From NCBI GenBank assembly GCA_014338405.1, contig JTDE01000122.1, forward strand, positions 17,542 through 81,541: DNA of 64,000 nt, read 5' to 3'. The notes under the pieces were generated by a model. The model did no database searches. It saw only the letters and a list, made by a program, of their open reading frames with translations, and was not told the origin of the DNA. How positions within the stretch are numbered: the first letter of the stretch is position 1; every line of letters begins with the position of its first letter. Of the stretch, positions 13,109 through 25,815 are shown one piece after another. Source of the stretch: Paragonimus skrjabini miyazakii. Its lineage: Eukaryota; Platyhelminthes; Trematoda; Plagiorchiida; Troglotrematidae. The translations under genes and the position numbers were made by a program.

Positions 13109-15720
13109 CGTTGATTCATGTAGGTGATCAGTTTTTGACTTTGGCCCGAGAGGACCAACTTATCTCTGGTTATAATTATCTCAGGCTGGTTTCTGTTGGG
13201 CTCAATTGAAACTGCCTTAATGAGAACCAAAATGGGATTATCAAGATTTATTGACAAAAATCCTTTTCACAAGTAGGTGTATTTGAATATAACCACGGAT
13301 ATATGAATATTGTCAGTAGATAATTTATAGTGTAATGAGGAGCTACTTTTGACAACTAAACAGAACAATGCGGGCTGTTTGGCAATAATTACGAAATGCA
13401 CTTGCTTCTCAGTAGGCGTACCCTGTGACGAGGAAGTTTAAAAATGTCTAACGTAACTTACAGACTTCTGTCTCTGAATTACAAGTTTTTACAAATTATT
13501 ATAAGCAGCCACTCCTTTAATACTGTCAGTTTTGCTCTAGTAATTCCGCCGTTCAAAACGAAATGTCAGATGTTGGCATTAAGCAACTGTTCCTGCTTAA
13601 TTGTTCATTAACGGGAATTTTTTAACCTAAAAGTAGGTAGGATTATTCAATTCAAACTGGGCAGTTTTACACGGAATTACCTGATTAATTCACTATTCGT
13701 TCTAAACAAATTTACCTCGATTTTTTGAATTTAACAGCAAAATTTCCTCCAAAATGAACGTTCCCATCGCGTGCATTTCTGTGAGGCTTTCACATGGCTT
13801 AATAGGCAAGTGGAGCCATTTTGTATGGGTACTAAAAAAAGCATTCTAGCGTAAATGCTGCTGATTAATGTGCCTTACTCTGAACCACTAATTTACCAAT
13901 TGGTTGCTTGATAACGTTTATTTTTAGGGAAAAGTAACTTATTGAGAATTGTATTATCAGCAACAGCAGAGTTCAAGTCCGAACACAAAGCAAACTATCT
14001 GTTCGTGTACAATCTTTAATGAAATAACTATCAATTGAGAGGCTTAGAGTTGATTTATAAGGGGTTTCTTCTCGTAAATTAAAGATGTGTTGACTTTTCT
14101 GAAAGCAAATCAAAGTGAGGACGACGTAACGACTAAGACAACCGGACCGTATGGGAGCCGTAACCGTAAGTATGCGTTCGTAATAAACGCAAATCTCTTA
14201 TCTGCACTGCGTTTGGCATATTACACTATTGCATTCAATTTAATGAAAAGCGCTTCCTGCTTGCAACGACAAATGCACACCCAGCTCGGCATTCGGGTTA
14301 CCAATCGGGCTGATCGGACAGTGTTCTCCGAGTGTTGAACTATTATTTTCAATTTTGCTAGTGGGACTCCATCCTGAGCCAAATATTCAAGCTTGTTGTC
14401 CGTTACCTCGCAAAAGACACTACTTTAGCTGATAGGGTATAACGTAGAGTCACAAATGATTTATGACACTACTTTCTCCAACCTACCCAGATAAGTTACG
14501 CAAATCCGGACAGTTCTTAATACGCTACCAGCATATCACAGAAGAATTAACTTTAGTATATAGGATTCTCCAACAACCCCAACCTTTGTTGAGAAAAATA
14601 CTTGTGCCTTACAAAAATAACCATTTCAGTTGTACCGTCTGATTTGCACCTAACACTTTCAGCATCTTGGTATGCTAAGTCTGGAAAAACCAGCCAGAAT
14701 CCGTCGTAAATAAGTCCGAATTAGTATAGTTCAAGCGCAGACGTGACTCATCAATCAGGGACATCAAATCAAGCAATCAGATAAGATGATCATTAAAATC
14801 TTTGCGGTAAAACGAAGATGATACCAGTCAGCTGTCGTTTGCTTTGTGTCGCTGCGCAACTGTTGTATGCGTGATAAGCAGTGGTTAGGCGTCTGTTTCG
14901 TTCATTGTTCATGAACTTTCTCTTCGTCAATCATTCTTTTGTTGACCTCTGACTGTGGAACAGCGTTTTGATTTATTTTTTCCCCAACCGTCCTACACAA
15001 ATTCAGATGTATGTATGCCTACACAGACTCCCTTAACCTATGCGTTTTCTACGACTTCTACGGGTCAAATGAGTCATAGCGTCCAATGAAAAATCTTTTC
15101 GAGCTACTCGGGTTAACTAATAATGAACAGTTAACGAACTAGTGGATGTCACATCTTTTAGCATTCATTGTCTCACAACGGCTTATTTGCACACCCATCA
15201 ACATGCTACCAGACGATTCAAGTATAGACAAAGTCTAAGTAACGAGTATTTTCACCCGTTAACATTTAACTAGCAGGGTTACACAATTCGGGATCTAGCT
15301 GGGCTAAAAACCAAGAAATGAATTATGAGGATGATCCTATATATTGAGGAACCTCTGCTTAGTCGCTTGCTTTGAAAACTCTTAAATTTGGTCACGCTTG
15401 GTCTGCCTCTACTGTTCTATGTCCGAATTGCCTCAACGCTACAGATGCATCATGCGGTAACTCTATACAACTAGGTTAACTCGTCAAACAAACAGAGGTG
15501 TTTATGAATAAGAGTACCTGAGTTATTAAATCTGCATTAAGATGTGTGAAAATATTCATACGCAGTGTACTTCAGGAAGTATATTTTCCCTATACAAGAC
15601 GCTTAATTCTCCCATTAGTAGTTTACTGTCTACAAGTTTGTATCTTTTGGCACACTGGTATAAGCTACTTTCAGCTTTAGTGCGATAATTTGTTAAGAAT
15701 CTTGAGGGATATCAATTAAG
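13109..15720. other. Unannotated stretch
   Basis: AT-rich DNA. The 83-residue frame at 14087-14338 has no recognisable domain. No repeat copy or RNA gene was seen. Confidence 0.5.
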
Positions 15721-15902
15721 AGATACGCCTGGCTCGCCAGGCCTAGTCACATACAACAGTGGCGTTGGTGGATTCCAGCGTGAACTGTTTGAGAAATCCT
15801 GCCGGGGCAGTCAATCCCCTGGATCATTTGGTGGATTACATATGAAACAGTGGGACGGGTGGGTAATCGAGTCCAAATGTGAAATTTCCGAGCTCCTGGT
15901 GT
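15721..15902. other. GC-richer leader next to the tRNA-like sequence
   Basis: This segment contains a short palindrome (CCTGGCTCGCCAGG) and reads less AT-rich than the neighbouring DNA. It may belong to the same mobile unit as the tRNA-like sequence, but no second copy was found in the window. Confidence 0.3.
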
Positions 15903-15982
15903 GGCTTCGTAGCTCAGCTGGTAGAGCCCTTACCGCGTTGAGGCATGGTGTGTCTGTCGCTGGTTCGAATCCAGCCGAAGTC
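15903..15982 (+). tRNA. tRNA-like sequence (tRNA pseudogene or SINE head)
   Basis: Three of four cloverleaf arms are well formed. The 7-bp acceptor stem pairs GGCTTCG with CGAAGTC (one G-U pair). The D stem is GCTC/GAGC with loop AGCTGGTA. The T arm is GCTGG-TTCGAAT-CCAGC, perfectly paired. Boxes A (TAGCTCAGCTGG) and B (GGTTCGAATCC) for RNA polymerase III are canonical. The segment between the D and T arms (15928-15958) is 31 bases instead of about 23, and I cannot fold a proper anticodon stem and loop in it. It may hold an intron-like insertion or be degenerate. Together with the flanking GC-richer sequence from about 15721, a tRNA-derived SINE head or pseudogene is more likely than a working tRNA. 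No anticodon can be assigned. Confidence 0.6.
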
Positions 15983-18900
15983 CTGACTTTTCACAGTTGG
16001 GTATCATCTAAATTCATAAATCTGCCACACTACTTATTAGTAATACATACAATTATGGTCACGGCAGCTAAGTGGATCATCACTCCAATGGCCCGTTACA
16101 GAGACAGGACACTTCAGCTGAAAAACGGGATTAACAAATCACGGTTATGTTTTATTTGAGGTAACCAGATATATTAGGATCAGGCAGCGCATGCAGAAAG
16201 GTGAATTCATTGCCTATGCGCTCTCCCCGTGCATTGTGAGATCGATTATAATCGAAAACACCCACTTAACAGCCCAAACTAGTCATGTTAACAGAGTTGT
16301 TGTACTGATTATCGCAAGCTATAAGTTGTGGACGGGATTTAAAAATGTTGTGCACGGGTTAAACAATGGGCGGCAAATTCAACTTATTGATAGTAATCTA
16401 GTAAATGTCATAGATGTTTGCAGTACTCTTCGCGTTGCAAACTCTGAATTTCACTTTTTCTACCCTATAATTTCTAACGTAAGATAGCGTGCTATATAGT
16501 CTTATTGTAGTCAATAAAATTTTCATGCCTCTCAGTATACCACCAAGTGTTTGTTTTGATTTACCCACTTCAGACTTGACTTGTGCCATTGACATGTTAC
16601 AGTGGCCCATTTAGTTTATGTTATTTATAGAAGGATATGCTTAATTTTAGGAAAACGTTTATTTCATCTAGTCAACACCTAATCGAATTCTTCGCGAGTA
16701 GTTCTCCTGGGACTTAAAGAAGGTTGAATTTAACACTAATATCTAAACATGTTTTTGGACCACCCATTTTTATTAAACCAATAGGGGCAACAGTGACCTC
16801 AATACCGGCTACCCCTCAGTGGAACGCCGAATAAGTGAGTTTCCGAACAATGGTAAATTGCTTTTTGCCAACACTGTAACCATCTACTGACTTTAGTCCT
16901 GTAATCTGTATTTTGTACCATTGAGGCGAAATTCACGTTCATCTTGATACCGAAGTATATGCCGTACTTGGCTAGCTACCACTAATGCAAATGATAAGAT
17001 CTTCAACAATTCATATCCCTACGCCCGAACGAAGTCCATAAGTATTCAGCAAAATATGCTATCGGCATAACTGTGAATTATTTGATGGGTGTCAATATCG
17101 GAGAGGAAGATCAAGCATATGAGCTCAATCTAATTTTCAAACTCATGCAATATGGTGCTCAAGTGAATGTAGTCTGAAATAACAAGTTTGTAGTAGATAA
17201 TTCAACTTTGGTTTTGATAAACTTTTCACGTCAATCACGCTGTAGATTCCCAGCATTGCTTGTGCTTACTAACATATATACAATTCCGTAATGGCAGCAT
17301 ATTTCGCAATATCACCAAACTACAAATTGTAAAGTGATTTATATTTAAAACGTTATTGATTCTTCTGGAAATCCTGGTGTAGTTTTTGAAAGACTAAAAC
17401 TATTTTTAACTCAAAAGTGTGTCAAATATGTTTTGCGATTTTCAGACATATTGTTTTCCTTTTTGAGGATTGATAACCAACCGGATAACATAGACACAGT
17501 GATCACTGAAATAATCATCAATGGTATTATTACATCCCTCTAGTCGCTGAATTAAAGTGATTGGTCTGAGTTTTTGTCTGGAAGCAAAAACTCCGAATAA
17601 CATTCAAGTCTGTACCGGTAGAGTTAGTAACAATGCACAAAGTAAATGCGGAAAGGAATCGCATTATTCAGAATTAATCTACATCGAGAACAAAATCAAA
17701 GCTGAGTTGTTATGGTGTATCACAGAATGAAATTTCATACGCTGCATGATGTTGAATAACCATTCTGTGTAGCCGAATTCAGATTTCTCCGAGTCATACA
17801 TTTGTGTAATTTACAGAAATTTCAAAAGTGAGTGCTGCAAGCTGGCTGAAAGGCACTCATTTAAAAACTTAAAGCTGCGTTTTAGCGTCGATTGGTCCTT
17901 TATTAAAAACCTGGAAACATACTGTAATTGGCCACGATGTAGTGAAGCGTACTTTATCTCAGGTGTTAACATTCCGTTAGGGATACTGAAAATAATCAGT
18001 GGACCGGTTTCACATTTGCCAAAATATACATCTACTTAGAAGCAGAACAACATATCATACCATCATTCTTGTAGCAGTCACCTAAATATAGTGATACACA
18101 CTGCAACTTTCATTTACGAAAATGGGGCAAACAGGCCTAGCTACTGACTGAAAACCGATGTCAAGAAATATGTTGAATTTTGCGTTAAATGTTGTGTTGA
18201 CTTATTCCTTGCATGCTATAATGTTGAAATTGTCGACTGTTGTAGAATGGCAAGTGTAAATCCCCAGACAACAGGCAGTTAAATTGCTTTTAAGTCAAAC
18301 CAGCTTATTAGCGCTTTTTGTCAACTTTGGTGATGTCCAGTTATGTTAACCTGTATTTCCCAACACTGATCTAGTCTGATATTCATTTCTCGTTCAGTGA
18401 TACTCTACTAATAAAAGATAGTTTGCAAAAGTTTAGACTGAAACGCAACTAGTCCAGTGACATGTACAAGTTGGAATAATTGTACAGACTGCTTATATTA
18501 TTAAGAGCCACATACAAAATTTTATGAATTGGTATATGCGCAGACTGTTTAACCGACCACATCGGTATCAATGAAGGTATATTGGCCATTCCTGCCTGCA
18601 TAGAAGAGGTTATACGCGCAGACTGACATTTTCTAGATGGTAGAATGACAACTTAAGTTATAATATACTCACATCAAAGTGGCATAGTCGTCAAAAAATC
18701 TCAAACGAAACTAGCCTCAACTGTTGTCTAAATCCCCGAATGTGTGAAATGCCAAGGACACACAATCTCGGTATTCAAATGCTACCTATATTGTTGAGGA
18801 CTGGCTTTCCGTACAGTTGACTTGTGAACTGATTAGTCGATATAATCGAGTCCACCATACAAACATTTACTAAGTGCATTATGAAGGACACGTTCGTAGT

Positions 18901-20087
18901 CGTGTATACTATATCAACTGGCAGCGTCAAGAATTAGATAATGATCTTGAACGGTAACCTGCTTTACACCAAGTTAATGCAGGTGGGCACAATTCGTCTT
19001 TGATTGTCAAAAATTGTCAGTGTACGTTTAGAGTTTAGATCATAGTATGAGCGAATTTCGAACAAATTCTATCGTCAAAAGCGATACGTCTAGAACTAGT
19101 ACTCACGTGGACAAGAGCTTCGGCTCTTAACGGAAACGGTCTTTGTCAAATCACCTATTCAGATTATCTCTACCAAATGAGTACAAACAGGAAAGAAACT
19201 GGTTGTGTAGTGCTGCTTTCAAGGTGAACATCACACTACACTTTAAAGATAATGACCTTCTCTGATGCTTCTTTCTGCTGATGCTGAATAAAATAATAGC
19301 CATGTACATACGTATCGTGCTGGGGAAACCAGATGACCAATCATCAAGATTTGGTTATTACAAGTCCACACAGACTAGGAAGTATCTAGAGTTTAATAGT
19401 TTTCACGTCGGGCACAAAGGAAAGTAGACTAGTTATTTTCTTCTTTCATGGAGTTTTTCAACTTTTTGTGGAAGACCGGCTGAAATACGGGTTAAATCCA
19501 TTCTGAGAAGCTTGCACCGGTAAAAGCTACTCGAAGGTTTCGTTTAGAATCATCAAGAATGGTGGGATCACATACAGCCGTTTAGCAACCACACTGTATA
19601 AAGGCGTCTATGGTTACCTGTCGTTTATCGATCGCACGTTTCGGTTGCAGACGATCGCTTCAGAGCGGTGTTCAGAGGCACATACAACGACTTAAGGTCT
19701 GTCTGTTTGGAAGAACATCTGCGTATAAGGCACTTGACGTGTTAATTGTGGTTTTCTAGCAATTCATTTGAAGAAGTCGTCGTACAAAATACCGTTTAAT
19801 GACATTTACCATCATCATCTGACTTCAGACGCTTTGTGCTTCAAGATGCAACGTTTTTTGCATTCAAAGTTTCTTTATGTGACATCGGCGTAAACTACTG
19901 CGGAGCCTTGCGTAAATGCAGGCAATAACATTTTGTGGACAACACACCGATCTCTTATTCCTTCATCTAGCACGCTGACAAGTTTGCTGAAAATGCCAAG
20001 TTGTTTATCCCCTTCCCTGAGTTATTAAATATGTTGATTTCATTTTTGTATGAGTAGCAGCGGATTTCAGTTTTCTGAAGGAGTTGA
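15983..20087. other. Unannotated stretch
   Basis: About 4 kb of AT-rich DNA. Frames at 16191-16487 and 16398-16610 carry no motif. No repeat-family member or gene was recognised. Confidence 0.5.
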
Positions 20088-20434
20088 ACATAATCCACAA
20101 GTTACCGCAACTGTCGCATTATCATAGATTTTCCAGTAAATCCGTTTTGAAAAGAAGCACCAGATTCGAAGTTCGCTCTTGCCACAGCTCGTGAGTAGTA
20201 GTGCATACCTTCGTCACGACCGAGACTAGAACTCTGAGCACGCTTTTGTGAGACAACCATGTTGACCACTGCGTCATTGACGTCACATTAGTCACTACTG
20301 AATCATAGTGTGTAAGCGTTCAACCGCACCTGCTTGTGAGTAATATTTTAATTGCCAGATCGCTTCGAGTGGAGATACAGTAACTGTTCTGTTAATTCCA
20401 ATCAATGACCGCTCCACTAGGACTTTTCCCCAAA
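20088..20434 (-). repeat. Hammerhead-bearing tRNA-headed repeat, copy C-left (palindrome arm)
   Basis: Read on the minus strand this arm holds leader, tRNA-like head, hammerhead and tail. The leader includes GTTGAACGCTTACACACTATG. The head contains GACGCAGTGGTCAACATGG and GTTGTCTCACAAAAGCGTG. The tail reads ACTGGAAAATCTATGATAATG. It forms the left arm of an inverted repeat with 20505-20765. The two arms are related but clearly diverged, so they are old. Confidence 0.85.
20157..20204 (-). ncRNA. Hammerhead ribozyme relic, copy C-left
   Basis: Stem I pairs GCACTA with TGGTGC, allowing a G-U pair. The core reads CTCACGA instead of CTGACGA, and GAAC replaces GAAA, so key residues are lost. Stem II (GCTGTGGCAAGAGC) is weakened. 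Not expected to be active. Confidence 0.6.
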
Positions 20435-20504
20435 GCCTTCTACTATTCACCAGTAATCAAAATATCGCTCAACGAAATAATGATTTCTGAGAATTCAACT
20501 TGCA

Positions 20505-20765
20505 GATTAGTTCTAGTGGAGGGATCATCGATTGAAGTTAACAGAACAGTTACCGTGTCTCCTGTCGAGGCGATTGGGCAATCAGAGTAGTGGTGAACAC
20601 GGATGTCTCGTAAAAACGTGGTCGGAGTTCTAGTCCCAGTAGTGGTGAGAATATGCACCACTACTGATGGGCTACAACAAGAGCGAAATTCGAGTCTGGT
20701 GCTTTTTGTCGAAACGGGCCGACTGAAACGTCTATGGGAATGCAGCTACTACGATCGTACTTCTG
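20505..20765 (+). repeat. Hammerhead-bearing tRNA-headed repeat, copy C-right (palindrome arm)
   Basis: This is the plus-strand partner of the arm at 20088-20434, with a spacer of roughly 70 bases between them. The leader block at about 20525-20575 matches the left arm (AAGTTAACAGAACAGTTACC). About 80 bases between leader and head are missing relative to the left arm, so the head starts in the middle. The tail GACTGAAACGTCTATGGG ends near 20765. Confidence 0.85.
20655..20702 (+). ncRNA. Hammerhead ribozyme, copy C-right (near-intact, core mutation)
   Basis: Stem I pairs GCACCA (20655-20660) with TGGTGC (20697-20702). Compared with the copy at 52222-52266 the last pair is C-G instead of T-A, a compensatory change. 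Three extra bases (CTA) precede the core, which reads CTGATGG, so the final conserved A is G. GAAA is kept, stem III is ATTC/GAGT with one G-U pair, and the cleavage triplet GTC is intact. Stem II contains a mismatch. Activity is doubtful. Confidence 0.75.
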
Positions 20766-22284
20766 CCAATTGCGAAAAATTAGAACATTTGGGTGATTTT
20801 TGTTATTCTATGTAACTAAGTAACCTTGACCTCGGCATTTTCCCTGTAAAGATCCATGAGTAGCTTTGATTGAGTTAGTAACGTCAATAATGTCGATAAC
20901 ATTTCCACCAATACCAGTAAATTCTTTCATTTATTGGCCAGCGTTTATTACCACTTTCCAAATATCTTTCAGTCGATCGATCTGTAAGTGCATATATACG
21001 TTGTGCTCGATAAACTGTTCACTTACGTTGTGTTTGTTGTCAAAAGGTGTTCAAATTTGTCAAGACGTTATGACAGTTATTATATTGTACTAAAATTTCT
21101 AGTAAAGCTATTTTTTAAGGCGTCGACTTTACAAGCAACTGTTTTCGGCAATTCCCGCGAAAGCTTTACAATTACACAGGGCAAATACTTTTTATATATG
21201 GAAATTACATCAAAGCAAATACGTCATTAGAACCAACAAAAATTGATGCGGATCACAGCCTACTGGAGGTTGGTGGGAGTACCCCTGAATACGTGTGATT
21301 CTCGCACGTTCCTACTGAGACACACGGTCGTCGATGTTAAGTGACAAATGCTTGCACAATTTTCAGGCAGCTGTGGGATTATTGGTCAAGAGAAATGGAA
21401 AGCTTGCACAAACTTTTTTTGAGCATATAAACAGGGGCTGTGGATTCGAATGAAATTAGCTACGGTCACACTTTGATAGGTCTACATCAGGTTGGACATA
21501 CTTCCTGGATGACCATAGTCAAATTTGGGATTGCCGAACACAATCACATCTTAATCTAACATATGCTCTACAGGCGTTATATGGGCGACAATTTTGGTCT
21601 TATTTCGAGCGCCACATTAGCTCATTTCCGTAAGGCACATCCCAATATAAAGTTCACCGAGTGAAAATCTCGTGACAGGCCTGAAGAGAACTTCCGGAAA
21701 CAACTGTTCGTAAACTTGACTTATGAATTCTAGGGAGATCTTGAGAAGACTGGGGGTTATTTTGCCTCTTATTTTTATTATCACGTAACAACATGGGAAC
21801 TGTTCTTCTCAAACGTTTGCTCACATTATTCGCTGTGTTTGCGTGCAATCTTCTAAAGTCGCTACATCTTTCATCAGAACCAAGTATAGACTGTGTTCGC
21901 TGGTGCCAGGTTCCAGTTCTTTTAGGTTATTCTTCCCCTTAACGAGACAACTATAAAGACTCCGTCATCTTATTACTGAATTACTGGGAAGATAAATAAA
22001 CAGGTTTTCCAGTTGATACCGAATGAATTTGAGTTCTCTATATTTCCCTAATATTTAAGTTCATTCAGTCAACCGTCCATCATCTTTTGAAGATACTTGT
22101 ATACACAGCGGAAAATTGACTTTTGAGAATGCGTGATTGGTGGAACATCATGCAGTTGATTCGAGACTACCACATTCATATTAACTATCTCTACTAGCCT
22201 TTGCTATGAAGGTTTCCTAAACTGCAGCTTCGGTATCGTGGGGGCTCATCAGTAGTTTGGTTATTCTCCCCAACGTGGAAGAAT
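20766..22284. other. Unannotated stretch
   Basis: Only short overlapping frames (20866-21230 plus, 21654-21848 minus) without recognisable motifs. Confidence 0.5.
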
Positions 22285-22384
22285 NNNNNNNNNNNNNNNN
22301 NNNNNNNNNNNNNNNNNNNNNNNNNNNNNNNNNNNNNNNNNNNNNNNNNNNNNNNNNNNNNNNNNNNNNNNNNNNNNNNNNNNN
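22285..22384. other. Assembly gap (100 Ns)
   Basis: Exactly 100 N characters. A round 100 is the usual placeholder for a scaffold gap of unknown size, so distances across this point are not reliable. Open frames running through it are artefacts. Confidence 0.98.
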
Positions 22385-25300
22385 CGGAATCTGAAGCGAA
22401 TATGCTTGTAATTGGACCATTGACTTCACACCAAATTAACAACACTTGGAAGTTTGGATATATCTACTTGTGAGCATTGAAGTAGCTGTGCTCATGACTG
22501 CAACACATGATCTACAGTTACTTATTCAGTCAAGTTTAGACTGTAGACTCCTTTTGACGATTTGGTCAGTGCTGCTTGTCAACTTTCGGACGAGTAGTTT
22601 GATTGCTGTGGGCTGTGCAGCACTCACCGAAACTGGCCGCTCTGATATCTAGATGAAATTTCCAAATACCACTTGTTTATCTGAACCACTGATTTCCAGC
22701 TCCAATTAAGTGGTAGTGTGTTCAGTTTAATCGTCAGTACTCCTAATGTGTGTACTAAGCCATTTCATACTGTAACATGCAAGCTGGCTGTTTTTTCTCT
22801 GATTGTCCGTTACATTTGCGGACCAAGTGTGGGGCAAAGTAGACACCGGGGGACAGCGTTCTTCCAAAGTAGGGGTTCCAACAACAGTCCCGAAAAAGGA
22901 AACAACAAGAAACAAACATGAGCCAAAGGCCCAGTAAGCCATGCACACGACTTACACAAACGTAAACTAAAACGACGTCGACAACACAGCAGCACGCCCT
23001 GCTATACAATTCACATTCAACCTGTGTGGGCTTGCTGGTTTCGACCGTACGTTACAATACCGCTTGGTTTCATACAATATGCATAAAAAATGAGTTTAGT
23101 TAAATAAAACAAAAAGGCGAACGTATATACCAAGTGCTGAGTGAGTTTCAACTTAGTTTAAATCTGAAAATTTTCAGTCTGGCTGCCATAAACTTTCGGG
23201 AGAAAGCCATTGAAAAACCAAGTGTGACGAACTTCTATTTAAATTATCTATGCTCACCACTTTGTTAGCCGGATAAACGCTAATCCTTCCGAGGCCTCTT
23301 CCAATATACAAGTAAGTAATGCAGCCCATATAGAATTTCAACTGGTTGCAGTATGACCTTCTTGTATGTTGCATTCGAACGTGCTGATTGTGGGGATCTA
23401 CACTTTCCCCCACAAAACGCCGTCTTCCCACAGAAGAGATTTCAAACAACCTGAAGCAACCACCCACATTTTTGACAACGTGTTTCCTAACCCACCATGT
23501 TCACTAGTTGCTTAGTGACTTAGAATGCCATTTTCGGTAACCGTCATTCAACCATCCGACTGGACAATATTTGAGAGTTAGCTGTCTCGTGGATATAGCC
23601 ACCTGCCTCTCATTCTGTCGTAAAGGTGTACGAATGGAACAAAATTACGATCGGGTTCAGGCATGCGAATCCCTAAGAATAAGATGAGAAATTCGTGATT
23701 CGTTTAACCTCCTTCTCGGCCGAAGTTGATCCGGCGTACTTCACTGGGGTTTGTGACAAACGATGACGTCGTTTTGTACTCTGGCTTTAACAACAGTGAT
23801 CTTAACTTAGCTTCGTTGAGCAGACGATAAGATGACAGAAAATTCTGCGCACCATTAATCAACGTGAACTCAGCGACATATTGCGATGGACTTAGCCATG
23901 TACATACGTAGAAGTTAAACAGACAGATTATCCCAAAGATCTTTCGTTTGGTAGAAAGATAGGAGGGAAATATGGGAAGTACTGAAGAGGTAGCGAGACA
24001 TTTGAGTGTCTACAAACAAGGTACTCGGAACGTTCGTTAAAACACGACGAGATTAAAGCGTCTAAAAACCCGGGCCTTTACAAGATTGAAAATTCATTTT
24101 GTTTTAATAAAATTGTTTTCATCCATTTTTGATTGTGAGTTTTGTTAAGGCTACAGCTGGATGCTGTCCATTAAGGTCTTTAAATAAAGCAACCGTTTAA
24201 AGTTGGACTATCAGTTAAAGTCCATCTCGTACGTTCGAAAACACGTCGACTTGACGGTACAACTGCCATGCTTTGCAAATCTTGATTGCAAGCATTAACA
24301 AGCCCATGTAGTTCTACTGTCTGTTGGTTTAATCTGTGACATCCGCTCTCGAAGGCGTGGTTCGGCTATTTGTAATTTGTTACCATTCAAGCAATCAAAA
24401 TGAATGAAATGTTGACCTTCAGACATAAGTTAAAATATAGCCCTCTGTAGTTTAGTTCAATCAGTGACCAGCTCCATAAACACAGGGATATTAGCAAAGT
24501 GTTAAGCAACAAACGGCGAACTAGATACTACTAACATCGCTTTTACCTTCATTGATCCTGCATATGAGGTAGTCAGGTACACGTGGTCAGCGCTGTACGA
24601 GGTAGAGGATAAATACATACTAGGTTCATCAATCAATCTTAGTCTTCTAGCTTGAAAATTTTTCAAAGATAATGTGATCAGCGATTGAAGGCGTTTATTA
24701 TGCTTCAAACCCCACATGATGCAAGATTAATAAAGAGTGAATCCAAATTGATCAATTATTCGTGAGGTTAATTTGAGAAATCCCCCTTGAAATGCTTGCT
24801 AATTAAGTGATCTCATAATAGATTTTGAAGCCACATAGGAGGGACAATTCAAACGATAACTAGATTTAGTCCATTTAGCACACATCTTATAAAACCCTTT
24901 TCCTTGAATTTGGTAATTTTGTTTCCGTATCACCCTATCAATTACGGTTTAGTAACGCTTTGGACAGTTATAATTTATGACGTAGAGTTTTCAGCCAATT
25001 GATCGATAAAATGAGGATCATAAAAAGCCCAGACAGTGAAACTAATAAAAGCCATATGAGTTAATAACCTGTATAGTTATGCCAGACAAATCAACGTTTT
25101 TGGATTAGTGCTTCCATCAGATTTTATTATTCATTCTAAGGTGTTCGCCTAAAAAGACTTCATTGAAACAAGAAAAACTGAATAAATCATGGCCAGATTA
25201 ACAAAATTTATTTACACACTCAATGTGGTAATTACAATACCAAAGGCATGCATGCAGTATGGTGCACCAATGAACACATTCAAAATGTTAATAGCAGTGG

Positions 25301-25500
25301 CCAGAAAACGGTGTTTAATTGGAACCACTGGGTTCCTTTCAATAACTTCATCAGCGCAGAAAGAAGACATATGCTGCGATATGCTAACATTTCGTTTACC
25401 CACATCCGTCGAAAACGTAAAACATGCAAGTTATATATGACAGACAATCAGAGATAGACAGGGTATGGACACGCATACAATCACACCACGTATTATGTCA
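22385..25500. other. Unannotated stretch
   Basis: Several short frames, for example 22727-23009 minus (hydrophobic and cysteine-rich by chance composition of a CA-rich tract) and 23174-23467 minus. The latter contains YLYIGRG, which recalls a GIY-YIG motif, but the rest of the domain does not follow. Nothing can be named. Confidence 0.45.
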
Positions 25501-25815
25501 TCACCACCACGGCAACCCTATAGGTTGCTTCACCCACTTTTGTGCACATAGCGCCGGCTGGTGAGCTCTAATCAGCATGGCTTCACTAAAGGCCAGTAGT
25601 TTCGGGTTCTGATGACGTAACACTGTTTTGAAAGACTTAAGTGGGACCAGCTGGTGACCTGTTATCATGAGGTGTCTGGCAACCAATGATGCGGGGCTTC
25701 AAGTAGCAGATTCACCAGTTTCAGGTTGTTGTATCATGCGCTCTTTTAACCAGTTTGGGACGTGTTCGGCGTTTAATTTGACTTTTTTGCTAACACGAGC
25801 CATTTTTCTATAGGC
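25501..25815 (-). pseudogene. Decayed Penelope-like element, GIY-YIG endonuclease C-terminal half
   Basis: Minus-strand translation gives LNAEHVPNWLKERMIQQ, then a stop near 25697. It continues VARHLMITGHQLVP, SFKTVLRHQNPKLLAFSEA and a short C terminus. These blocks align in order with AEHMPEWLVRAMTQQ, IAKHIMETGHVVDP and SFQVLLRNRNPKLLAFSEA of the PLE copies at 58.8-59.8 kb. The FSEA glutamate expected to bind the metal is retained. The in-frame stop and the loss of a recognisable VIY/YIG start make this copy inactive. It is more divergent than the 59-kb pair, so it derives from an older insertion. Confidence 0.8.

Noticed and set aside
22421..22440. CCATTGACTTCACACCAAAT after the gap as a truncated repeat head
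   Set aside because: The match to the repeat's CCATTGAC...TCA leader is too short, and nothing else of the family follows.
22194..22445. Open frames spanning the N tract
   Set aside because: They exist only because Ns are read through; they are not evidence of coding.
23174..23467. Minus-strand frame with YLYIGRG resembling the GIY-YIG nuclease signature
   Set aside because: The expected downstream blocks (EH, TGH, NPKLLAFSE) are absent, and a seven-residue match alone can be chance.
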